From Lentzea tibetensis (GTDB lineage Bacteria > Actinomycetota > Actinomycetes > Mycobacteriales > Pseudonocardiaceae), in NCBI RefSeq assembly GCF_007845675.1, contig NZ_VOBR01000014.1:166401-230400 (forward strand): DNA of 64,000 nucleotides, read 5' to 3'. Made by a program: the position numbers and the translations under genes. Positions 57,322 through 64,000 of this stretch are shown piece by piece. The notes under the pieces were generated by a model that saw only the letters and a program-made list of their open reading frames with translations, had not been told where the DNA came from and did no database searches. Position 1 is the first letter of the stretch, and the number at the start of each line of letters is the position of its first letter.

Positions 57322-58595
57322 GACGCGAAGGCCGCGTTCATCGCATCGGCGGCGGTCTTGGTCGCGGCGTTCACGTCCTTCGCGCCGGTGACGACCTCCT
57401 GGATCATCGTCGGCAGCACGGCCTGCGCCTCGATCTTCGCCCAGCTCGGCGTGACCGGGACGAACTTCGTGCCGGACTTCAGCGTCGCCGTGAACGGCTC
57501 CAGGAACTTGTCGGACTCGGCGACCTGCTGCTGCACGTCGCTGAACGTCGGCAGGTTGCCCATCGCCGCGTACATCTTCTGCTGGTACTTCTTGCTGGCC
57601 AGCAGCTGCACGAACTCGGTCGACAACGACTTGCGCTGGGTGCCCTTGAGCACGCCGAGCAGGTTGCCGCCGGCGAACGCGGGCGCGATCGAGCCCTCGG
57701 TCTTGCCGGGCAGCGGGACCACTCCGTACTTGCCTGCGGCCGCGCTGGCGTCGACGGACTTGCGGTTGAAGTCGCCGCCGATCGTCATGGCCGCCTTGCC
57801 GGTGCGGAAGCCCTCGACGCTCGCGTCACCACCGTTGCCCGCGCACTGCGCAGGCGGGCAGATGTCGTCCTTGACCAGCTCGGCGTACTTCGCGACGCCC
57901 GCCTTCGCCTGCTCGCTGTCCACAGTGGACGTGAACTTGCCGCCGTCGGACTTGGCGATGTCGCCGCCCTGCGCCCAGATGAACGGCAGCGCGGCGAAGA
58001 GGTACTTGCCGCCCGCCGAGATGCCGAGCATGTCCGGCTTGGCCTGGCGGATCCTGCGCGCGATGGGAGCGATCTCGTCGAGCGTCTTCGGCGGCTGGAT
58101 GCCCAGCTCGGCGAACACGTCCGTGCGGTAGTACAACGCGCGCACGCCGACGAACCACGGCACGCCGTAGACCTTGCCGTCGACCTTCGCGGTGTCCAGC
58201 ACGGTCGGCACGAGGTCCTTGCTCTCGCCCCACTTGGACAGGTCGAGATCCGAGAACCCGCCCGCCGACACGTACCCCGCGAGGTCGGTGTTGCCGAACT
58301 CGGCGACGTCCGGCGCGCTCTTCGGGTCGCTGAACGCGGCTTTGAAGCGTTCCGCCCGCGTCTGCACCTGGATGTACTGCACGTCGACCGTGACACCGGA
58401 GTGCGCGGACTCGAACTCGGCGATGGCGTCCTTCACCACCGCCTCCTTCGGACCGCGGTTGACCTCGTCGAACAGCCACACCCTCAGCTGCCCGGTCTTC
58501 TCGTCCGCACCAGAGCTCGACGGTCCCGACTGCACCGGCGCGCAGGCGACGACCGCACCCACGCCCAGTACGGCCACGAATCGCTTAAGCCGCAT
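57318..58595 (-). CDS. dasA: Sugar-binding lipoprotein (DasA-like)
   Basis: 425 residues from ATG 58595, GAGGGG upstream. Lipobox VVAC (Cys18). ABC sugar-binding (family 1) fold: LRVWLFDE, YIQVQTRAERFKAAF, PDVAEFGNTDLAGYVSAGGFSDL. With GH20 in the operon and dre-type sites upstream, chitobiose/GlcNAc oligomers are the likely ligand. Confidence 0.86.
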   Translation of the reverse strand: MRLKRFVAVLGVGAVVACAPVQSGPSSSGADEKTGQLRVWLFDEVNRGPKEAVVKDAIAEFESAHSGVTVDVQYIQVQTRAERFKAAFSDPKSAPDVAEFGNTDLAGYVSAGGFSDLDLSKWGESKDLVPTVLDTAKVDGKVYGVPWFVGVRALYYRTDVFAELGIQPPKTLDEIAPIARRIRQAKPDMLGISAGGKYLFAALPFIWAQGGDIAKSDGGKFTSTVDSEQAKAGVAKYAELVKDDICPPAQCAGNGGDASVEGFRTGKAAMTIGGDFNRKSVDASAAAGKYGVVPLPGKTEGSIAPAFAGGNLLGVLKGTQRKSLSTEFVQLLASKKYQQKMYAAMGNLPTFSDVQQQVAESDKFLEPFTATLKSGTKFVPVTPSWAKIEAQAVLPTMIQEVVTGAKDVNAATKTAADAMNAAFAS

Positions 58596-58615
58596 GACCC
58601 CGCCCCTCATCTTGC

Positions 58616-58632
58616 GTTGCACTATCTGCAAC
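58616..58632. promoter_or_regulatory. Inverted repeat upstream of dasA-like gene
   Basis: GTTGCACTATCTGCAAC: 6-bp arms, 5-bp centre, 21 bp upstream of the ATG. Distinct from the dre-type sites; may bind a second regulator. Confidence 0.45.
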
Positions 58633-58678
58633 AGCTATTTCGTAGGAAGCAACGAGCATGCTAGAACTGTCTGCGGCA

Positions 58679-58692
58679 AGGGTCTAGACCAG
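58679..58692. promoter_or_regulatory. dre-type (DasR) site 1
   Basis: The core GGTCTAGACC (58681-58690) followed by A matches the dre consensus TGGTCTAGACCA at 11 of 12 positions. It overlaps the cutC stop and lies 84 bp upstream of dasA. Confidence 0.72.
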
Positions 58693-59343
58693 ACGATCCA
58701 CCCATTCCCGGACAGCCACCGCTGAGACCGGCGAGTCCCAGCCGGACCGCACCGCGCTGCCCACGTGGAACCCCGTCACGCCCGCCGCGCGCAGCTCGTC
58801 CAGGTGCGCCAGCTTCAGCCCGCCGCCGACGAGCAGCCGCACGCGGTCCTGCTGCGCCGCCAGTTCGCGCAACACCGGAAGTCCATCGGCGACACCGCGC
58901 GGACTGCCGGCCGCGAGCACCGTGTCGCAGCCCAGCCCGGCGACGGTCTGCCACGACCGGCGCACGTCCGCGGAGTTGTCCAGCGCGCGGTGGAACGTCC
59001 AGCGGCAGCCGTCCAGCTCGGCGAGCAGGTTGAGGCAGACGCCCTCGTCGATCTCGTCGCCCGCGTCGAGGAAACCGAGCACGAACTCGGATGCACCCGC
59101 CTCCCGCAGCTCGGCCGCGGTGCGCCGCAGCTCCTTCAGGTCCTTGGGTGCGAAGCCGGTCGTGTCGCGCAGCATCACGCGGACCGGCAGATCGGTGGCG
59201 GACAGGACGTCGCGAAGCGTCTCGGCCGACGGGGTGAGCCCGTCCGAGTCCATGTCCGCGACGAGCTCGAGCCGGTGCGCCCCACCGGCCTGCGCGGCCT
59301 CGGCGTCCGCGGCGTCCAGTGCGATCACTTCGAGGAGATCCAT
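58684..59343 (-). CDS. cutC: CutC family TIM-barrel protein
   Basis: 219 residues. LEVIALDAADAEAAQAGGAHRLELVADMDSDGLTPS, VRVMLRD, FHRALDN and LLVGGGL are CutC signatures. Linked to copper homeostasis in E. coli, but the role is disputed. Here DasR-type sites at both ends tie it to the aminosugar operon downstream, perhaps as a sugar enzyme (inference). Confidence 0.87.
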   Translation of the reverse strand: MDLLEVIALDAADAEAAQAGGAHRLELVADMDSDGLTPSAETLRDVLSATDLPVRVMLRDTTGFAPKDLKELRRTAAELREAGASEFVLGFLDAGDEIDEGVCLNLLAELDGCRWTFHRALDNSADVRRSWQTVAGLGCDTVLAAGSPRGVADGLPVLRELAAQQDRVRLLVGGGLKLAHLDELRAAGVTGFHVGSAVRSGWDSPVSAVAVREWVDRLV

Positions 59344-59355
59344 GGTCTAGACCAT
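59342..59355. promoter_or_regulatory. dre-type (DasR) site 2
   Basis: ATGGTCTAGACCAT, a perfect 14-bp palindrome containing the full TGGTCTAGACCA core of DasR sites. It covers the cutC ATG. Confidence 0.82.
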
Positions 59356-59495
59356 ACTGGAACTGCAATTTGCTTTGGCGAAACGGTGAACGGGACGCGG
59401 TTCGCGAACGTCTCACACGCATCTGTATCTGCGTCTCAGTTGACTGCTCTGAACAGGTAAGCCGGCCTCGAATGTCGGCCTAAGGAGGGGTAACG

Positions 59496-59675
59496 ATGAG
59501 TGAGCAAACGCTGACCGAGCAGATCCCCGGCTACGCCCCACCGGTGAAGACCTGCCCGAACTGCCCCTACTGCCCAGAGGGGTGGGTGGTTGGCCCCAAC
59601 GGTCACCACGAAACCAATGGTGGCGGCACGACGACGACCGGCCACCACGAGACCAACGGCGGTCCGGTCGCCTGA
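59496..59675 (+). CDS. 59-residue Cys-motif/repeat peptide
   Basis: Small gene with a strong ribosome-binding site (AAGGAGGGG, 6 nt before ATG 59496). Residues 1-18 hydrophilic (MSEQTLTEQIPGYAPPVK); residues 20-29 CPNCPYCPEG with Cys20, 23, 26; then two copies of GHHETNGG (36-43, 49-56) joined by GTTTT. No signal peptide or TM. No family recognised. It could be a metal-binding peptide, a modified-peptide precursor, or a substrate of the CHAT protease encoded 1.4 kb downstream. Confidence 0.72.
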   Translation: MSEQTLTEQIPGYAPPVKTCPNCPYCPEGWVVGPNGHHETNGGGTTTTGHHETNGGPVA

Positions 59676-59732
59676 GAAAACCGGCGAGGTGAGCGATCGG
59701 TTCGAGGGGTCCGATCGCAAGCTCCCGCCACG

Positions 59733-59767
59733 ACGGCCCGTGATGACGAGGGGGAGTCACGGGCCGT
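59733..59767 (+). terminator. Hairpin between peptide gene and sigma-factor gene
   Basis: ACGGCCCGTGA (59733-59743) with TCACGGGCCGT (59757-59767): perfect 11-bp stem, 13-nt loop, no T-run. It may terminate the peptide mRNA or attenuate read-through. Confidence 0.65.
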
Positions 59768-59905
59768 TGGCGTTCTCGGAGGAAGATGAACTCAGCGGCG
59801 GTCTGATACTGCTCCATTCGAGTGAATCACGTATCTACCGCCCAGTTAGTTCCTCCTGAGTTGGCGGACGGCGCTGACCAGGGCGGCCGATCGGAGGTGT
59901 TGGGC

Positions 59906-60511
59906 GTGGGCGAGCTGCACACGGCAGACGAACACCCGCCGTGGGACGGATTGGAAGGCACCGAACGCCACGCCGTGTGCATCGAGGCGGCCAGGGACGG
60001 CAACCGGCTCGCACTGGACGTGCTGGTCGCGGAGCTGACACCGCTGGTGTGGCACGTGGCGCGCGGACAGGGTCTCGACCGGAACGTCGCAGAGGACGTC
60101 GTGCAGACGGTCTGGCTGGCTCTGCTGCGCAACCTCGGGAACCTGCACGAGCCGCGTGCGCTCGTGGGGTGGCTCGTCGTCACAACGAGGCGTGAAGCGC
60201 GGCGAACCTGGCAACCCAACAAGCGTGAGACAGCGCTGTCGGACGAGTTCGCCGAGCAACTGGAGTCCGAGACGGGACTTCCGGAGGACGTGACGCTCAT
60301 CGACGACAGGGACCGTCGCCTGTGGGCTGCTTTCGGGCGGCTGAACAGGCGCTGCCAGGAACTGTTGCGGCTCACCGTGCTCGCGGGGCGCGCCGAGTAC
60401 CGAGCGGTCGCCGAGGCGCTGTCCATGCCGCACGGCAGCATCGGCCCGACCAGGGGACGGTGCCTGACCCTGTTGCGGGGCTATCTGGAAACGGAAGGAG
60501 GATCGCGGTGA
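59906..60511 (+). CDS. ECF-type RNA polymerase sigma factor
   Basis: 201 residues from GTG 59906, with GGAGG 8 nt upstream; GTG 59822 would add 28 residues. Region 2: ALDVLVAELTPLVWHVARGQGLDRNVAEDVVQTVWLALLRNLGNL...LVGWLVVTTRREARR. Region 4: LNRRCQELLRLTVLAGRAEYRAVAEALSMPHGSIGPTRGRCLTLLRGYL. No classical zinc anti-sigma follows; the next gene overlaps by 4 bp. Confidence 0.88.
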   Translation: MGELHTADEHPPWDGLEGTERHAVCIEAARDGNRLALDVLVAELTPLVWHVARGQGLDRNVAEDVVQTVWLALLRNLGNLHEPRALVGWLVVTTRREARRTWQPNKRETALSDEFAEQLESETGLPEDVTLIDDRDRRLWAAFGRLNRRCQELLRLTVLAGRAEYRAVAEALSMPHGSIGPTRGRCLTLLRGYLETEGGSR

Positions 60512-60993
60512 ACGACATCGACCCGCGCGACAACCGTAGAGGCCAAGAGGACACCGCTGTCCTCTCCGAACTGAACAGGCTGGTGGACGAAATCGATCCG
60601 CCGCCCGCGGACCTCTTGGACCGCGTCAAGTTCGCGATCGCGCTGGAGGATCTGGACGTCGAGGTCGCACGCTGGGAGCGCGCCGGATCGTTCGCGGGCG
60701 TGCGCGGCGGCCAGACGGGCACGATCACGTTCACCGTCGACAACCTGACGCTGATGGTCAACTTCACGTCGACCGGCTCCCGCCACCGCATCGACGGCTG
60801 GCTGGTACCCGCGGGCGAGCACACGGTCGAGGTACGCGTGGCCGACCACCAGTCGAGCACGACGAAGGCCGACGACGGCGGCCGTTTCGTGCTGGCGGAC
60901 GTGCCGACCGGCACGACCCAGATCCTGGTGCACCTGGTCAACTCCCGCGGCGAACCCGGCAGAACGGTAGTCACCCCGACGATCATGTTGTGA
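60508..60993 (+). CDS. Unknown protein between sigma factor and CHAT protease
   Basis: 161 residues from GTG 60508, AAGGAGGA upstream, coupled (GTGA) to the sigma gene. Residues ~15-55 are helical (ELNRLVDEIDPPPADLLDRVKFAIALEDLDVEVARW); the rest is beta-rich with TGTITFTVDNLTLMVNFTS and GGRFVLADVPTGTTQILV, like carboxypeptidase-regulatory/transthyretin folds. No TM. It may hold the sigma factor or signal to it (inference). Confidence 0.7.
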   Translation: MNDIDPRDNRRGQEDTAVLSELNRLVDEIDPPPADLLDRVKFAIALEDLDVEVARWERAGSFAGVRGGQTGTITFTVDNLTLMVNFTSTGSRHRIDGWLVPAGEHTVEVRVADHQSSTTKADDGGRFVLADVPTGTTQILVHLVNSRGEPGRTVVTPTIML

Positions 60994-61069
60994 ACGTGAC
61001 CCGATCGGGCTAGGAACAGGGCCCTTTGGAAGGCGCACCGGACCTACTCGGTGTGTTGCCATTGGGTAC

Positions 61070-63670
61070 GTGCCTCGTACTCATCACTCGCTGGTCGTGC
61101 CCCAACAGGCCCGCGCAGTGCTGACGGAGGGCGTCGAGGCAGCTGCCGCACTGCGCGAACGTGCCAGGAAGACAGCCGCACAGGGCCGTCCGGCCGAGGC
61201 CGTGCGCCTGCTCAGACAGGCCTTGCGCACCCTGCCCGTGAGCACCGGCGACCACGAGGCCATCGCCGTCCGCGTCCGAGTCCTCTGCACCCTGGCCTAC
61301 GCCGAGGCGGAGATCGCCTCGGTGGCCGACGGCCTGGTCCACCTGGGCACAGCCGCAGACCTGCTGCACGCCGTGCCCAAGGGCCCCGCCCGCGCCGAGC
61401 TCGAGGGCTTGGTCCACAGCCAGCACGCCCTGGTCCTGCTGCGCGCCCTGCGCATCACCGAGGCCCTGTCCCTGTTCGACAAGGCAGTCCCCCTCTTCGA
61501 ACAGGCGAGAGCAGCAGGCGTGGGCGATCCCGCGGTCCTGATCCGCACGATCCTCAACCGCGGCCGCAGCTACATCGACAACGGCCAGATCACCGAGGCC
61601 GAGCAGGACATGCGCCGCAGCCAGGACCTGGCCGAACAACACGGCCTGGAAGTACTGCAGGCCAAAGCCCTGGGCAACCTGGGCGACATCGCCCAACTGC
61701 AGGGCGACATCCCAGGCGCCCTGGACTTCCACGAACACGCCGAACGAATCTTCCGCCGCCTGGCCCCGGACCTGGTCCCCCGCACCCAGATCGACCAGGC
61801 AAGAGCCCTGCTAGCCGCAGGCCTCCCACAGGAAGCGGCAGACCACCTCGACGAGGCCCTCCCAGAACTGCGCAAGAACCGAGCCTCCCAAGACCTGGCC
61901 GAGGCCGAACTGGCCCGAGCCGCAGCAGCCCTACTACTGGGCGACCTCCCACTGGCCCGCACCATGGCAGGCGCGGCGAGGGCCCGCTTCGCCCGCAGAG
62001 GAAGCGGCGCCTGGGCCGAGGTAGCAGCACTGACCCGCATGCGCGCAGACGCCCTGATCGCACTGGCCGGCACCCCGTCCCGCTCAGCGTCCCCGAGCAA
62101 GGCCACAGCCCTGGCCGACCGCTTGGCGTCCAAGGGCCTCTCCGACGAGGCGTCGATGGCGAGAATGCTGGCCGTACGCCTGGCCTGCCGCAGAGGCTCC
62201 CTGAAAATCGCAAGGGCCCTGGTGGCCACCGTCCCGTCCCCAGGCCCGCACACCCCGATCGACCACCGCATGCTCCTGCGCCTGTGCCGGGCAGAACTGG
62301 CCACCACTCCACAACGAGCCCTGGCCGAGGCGAACGCAGGAATGACCGAACTGTCCCAGGTCCGCGACAGAATGGGCGGCCTGGACCTCCTCTGCGGCAC
62401 CGCAGTACACGGCCGCGAACTCGGCGAACTGGCAGTGGGCCTGGTCCTGTCCTCAGGCGATCCCCACGAGATCTTCAACTGGGTGGAACGAACCCGAGCC
62501 CAGGTCTACCGCTACGAACCACTCCCGGTGATAGACGATCCCACCCTGGCCTCACGGGTGACCGAACTCCGCTCCCTGGCGAGAACAATGCAACAGGCCC
62601 GCCTGGAGGGCCGCCCAGTAGCAGCCCAGGAATCCCGCTTCGACGCGCTACGCCGAGAGGTGGCCCGCCTGGGCTGGCACACGTCCCCGTGGGGCCGCCC
62701 CCGCCCGGTGACGACACTCCCAGACGTGATCACCGCCCTGGCCGACCGAGCTCTGGTGACCTTCGTGGTCCACGACGACTCACTGGCCGCAGTGGTGGTC
62801 TCCGCAGGCTCAGTCTCCTTGGTACGCCTGGGCTCCGCCCTGACAGCAGCAGAAACAGCCCGCCAACTCCACGCCGACCTGGACGTACTGGCACCGGACC
62901 ACCTACCCCCGATGCTGGTGGACGCGGTAACCACATCCGCATCCCGCCGAGCCGCACTTCTCGACGCCCAACTCATCTCCCCGCTGCACCAGGTGATCGG
63001 CACCCGCGACCTGGTGGTGGTTCCGACCGGCGAGCTGTACGCAGTCCCTTGGGGCGCTTTGCCTTCACTGCACGGCCGCCCAGTGGTGGTAGCTCCGTCA
63101 GCAACGGCCTGGCTGGCCGCGTCCGAGGCAGTGCCCTCCGCAACCCGCGTAGTTCTGGTAGGCGGCCCAGACCTGCCCGAAAGCCTCGGCGAGGTCCGCC
63201 GCCTGCGCACCACGTACCCATCAGCGGTACTGCTGGAAGAAGCCACCACCGAAACCGTTCTGCACGAGCTGGACGGTGCCCGCCTGGCTCACATAGCGGC
63301 CCACGGCGTACACGCGGCGGACAACGCGTTGTTCTCCCGCCTGGAACTGTTCGACGGCCCCCTGTTCGCCCACGAAACAGCACGCCTAGGACGCCCCCCG
63401 GAGCAGGTAGTCCTAGCCGCCTGCGAACTGGCGCTCGCACACATCCGCCCAGGCGACGAAGCCCTGGGCTTCGCAGGCGCATTGCTGGCCAGCGGCTCAC
63501 ACACAGTGGTAGCAGCGGTGAACAAGGTGGGCGACAGAGCAGCAGCACTGACGATGGATGACTTCCACAAACTCCTGTCAGAGGGCAAACCCATCGCCCG
63601 AGCACTGGCAGAGGCAACAGCGGTAGACCCACTACACCGCCCATTCGTCTGCTTCGGCTCAGGCCACTGA
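61070..63670 (+). CDS. TPR-CHAT caspase-like protease
   Basis: 866 residues from GTG 61070. Residues ~25-450 are tetratricopeptide-like helical pairs (GRPAEAVRLLRQALRTL, GQITEAEQDMRRSQDLAEQHG, GDIPGALDFHEHAERIF). Residues ~560-866 are a CHAT domain: LVVVPTGELYAVPWGALP, AHIAAHGVH with His745 and VVLAACELA with Cys785, the catalytic dyad, then GFAGALLASGSHTVVAAV. Homologues are caspase-like proteases that cleave partner proteins. Codon use in the second half shows unusually many CCA/GCA/GTA codons compared with neighbours. Likely same operon or regulon as the sigma factor. Confidence 0.92.
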   Translation: MPRTHHSLVVPQQARAVLTEGVEAAAALRERARKTAAQGRPAEAVRLLRQALRTLPVSTGDHEAIAVRVRVLCTLAYAEAEIASVADGLVHLGTAADLLHAVPKGPARAELEGLVHSQHALVLLRALRITEALSLFDKAVPLFEQARAAGVGDPAVLIRTILNRGRSYIDNGQITEAEQDMRRSQDLAEQHGLEVLQAKALGNLGDIAQLQGDIPGALDFHEHAERIFRRLAPDLVPRTQIDQARALLAAGLPQEAADHLDEALPELRKNRASQDLAEAELARAAAALLLGDLPLARTMAGAARARFARRGSGAWAEVAALTRMRADALIALAGTPSRSASPSKATALADRLASKGLSDEASMARMLAVRLACRRGSLKIARALVATVPSPGPHTPIDHRMLLRLCRAELATTPQRALAEANAGMTELSQVRDRMGGLDLLCGTAVHGRELGELAVGLVLSSGDPHEIFNWVERTRAQVYRYEPLPVIDDPTLASRVTELRSLARTMQQARLEGRPVAAQESRFDALRREVARLGWHTSPWGRPRPVTTLPDVITALADRALVTFVVHDDSLAAVVVSAGSVSLVRLGSALTAAETARQLHADLDVLAPDHLPPMLVDAVTTSASRRAALLDAQLISPLHQVIGTRDLVVVPTGELYAVPWGALPSLHGRPVVVAPSATAWLAASEAVPSATRVVLVGGPDLPESLGEVRRLRTTYPSAVLLEEATTETVLHELDGARLAHIAAHGVHAADNALFSRLELFDGPLFAHETARLGRPPEQVVLAACELALAHIRPGDEALGFAGALLASGSHTVVAAVNKVGDRAAALTMDDFHKLLSEGKPIARALAEATAVDPLHRPFVCFGSGH

Positions 63671-63711
63671 CAACAGTGAAGCCGCAGGCGAGCCGACCAA
63701 GAAAACCAGTG

Positions 63712-63842
63712 GGTGGTGGGGTCTCCGTACGGCGCAGGCGAAGCCCTGCCATATTTTTAGGGCGGGGTCAAGACGTCTTTTGTCTTGACCCCGCCCTAAA
63801 AATGCGGCTGCCTCTGGTGCGCCGTACGGAGACCCCACCACC
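63712..63842. repeat. 131-nt nested perfect inverted repeat
   Basis: Outer arms 63712-63736 and 63818-63842 are perfectly complementary (25 bp). Inner arms 63754-63774 and 63782-63802 are perfectly complementary (21 bp) with a 7-nt loop and end in TTTTT/AAAAA. The unpaired parts between them differ (17 and 15 nt). It may end CHAT transcription or be a MITE-like element. Confidence 0.85.
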
Positions 63843-63953
63843 AAAGCAACCATCTACGAAAAGCAACCAGGGACCTCCGGTGGTGCCGGGGTCCGGGGCG
63901 GAGCCCAGGCGGGGGCAAGGGGCGGATTCGAGGGATCGTTGCAACACGCATGA
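63843..63953. other. Intergenic region, GC-rich
   Basis: No gene found. G-rich runs (GGGGTCCGGGGCGGAGCCC) at about 63885-63905; GTTGCAAC at 63939-63946 may be part of an insertion-sequence end. Confidence 0.4.
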
Positions 63954-64000
63954 TCAACTGGCTTCGGTCAGGAGCTTAGCCAGGCGCTCGGCTGGGGTGT
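63954..64000 (-). CDS. C-terminus of a possible IS30-like transposase (partial)
   Basis: Only 14 codons and TGA are inside the window, reading TPAERLAKLLTEAS. IS30-family transposases often end in GW-TPAE-L--LL, so this is a plausible tail. GTTGCAACGATC just beyond the stop would be the element's end. Too short to be sure. Confidence 0.3.
   Translation of the reverse strand, partial: TPAERLAKLLTEAS

Noticed and set aside
59689-59859. Possible 56-residue gene (VSDRFEGSDRK...) between the peptide and sigma genes
   Set aside because: No good ribosome-binding site, contains the 59733-59767 hairpin and would overlap the longer sigma form; insufficient support.

Overview
The window is high-GC DNA with frequent GTG starts, 4-bp ATGA/GTGA gene overlaps and dense coding on both strands. 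It carries a conservon, a resuscitation-promoting factor, DUF2530/DUF3027/DUF2771 genes and a DasR-type chitobiose operon. Together these point to a filamentous actinomycete, most likely a Pseudonocardiales member (Lentzea/Saccharothrix/Amycolatopsis-like). The genus is an inference. No rRNA, tRNA or CRISPR array was seen.

Positions 1-38,300 look like an old actinobacterial chromosomal backbone. Gene content matches, as I recall it, the Mycobacterium tuberculosis Rv0861c-Rv0880 neighbourhood: DUF2530, DUF3027, MFS, DUF2771, cold-shock protein, YccF, MarR, moaA, moaD, rpfA, moaE, mog, moaC, a small conserved protein, the Rv0862c-type helicase-associated protein and XPB. Other genes are interleaved: an NCS2 permease (cut by the window edge), a sacsin/Hsp90-like ATPase, glutaminyl cyclase, HAD enzymes, TetR plus MntH, an oxidoreductase, acyl-CoA synthetase, malic enzyme. 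rpfA has a textbook CRP site and a candidate c-di-AMP (ydaO) riboswitch upstream. The helicase-associated gene and XPB, usually neighbours, are split by about 10.6 kb. That stretch holds a secreted Asp-Val-Asp-Ala repeat protein, a four-gene conservon (nitrate-sensor-type kinase, roadblock, DUF742, GTPase), a substrate-binding lipoprotein and four tandem LppU-like single-pass membrane proteins.

Positions 38,300-46,500 hold a phosphonate uptake/catabolism locus: a phosphonatase-like HAD enzyme and GntR regulator facing an FAD oxidoreductase plus PhnD-PhnC-PhnE. Two copies of one palindrome lie between the divergent arms. menC, a CPBP protease and a CapA-like lipoprotein follow.

Positions 46,500-54,200 hold a molybdenum-hydroxylase (Cox-like) cluster: MoxR, VWA, XdhC, small, large and medium subunits and CoxG. 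The large subunit has the AYRGAGR motif, so it is not a form I CO dehydrogenase. The moa genes earlier in the window make part of its cofactor.

Positions 54,200-59,360 hold a dasABCD-like operon (substrate-binding protein, two permeases, GH20 hexosaminidase, no ATPase) behind cutC. DasR-type palindromes sit at both ends of cutC.

Positions 59,490-63,670 are the most intriguing: a 59-residue Cys-motif/repeat peptide with a strong ribosome-binding site, an ECF-type sigma factor, a small beta-rich protein and an 866-residue TPR-CHAT caspase-like protease with its His/Cys dyad intact. A 131-nt nested perfect inverted repeat follows, and the window ends in what may be the tail of an insertion sequence. 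Gene-poor stretches (1075-1326, 10878-11008, 19828-20679) share a dispersed repeat that carries DnaA-box-like TGTGGACAA motifs.
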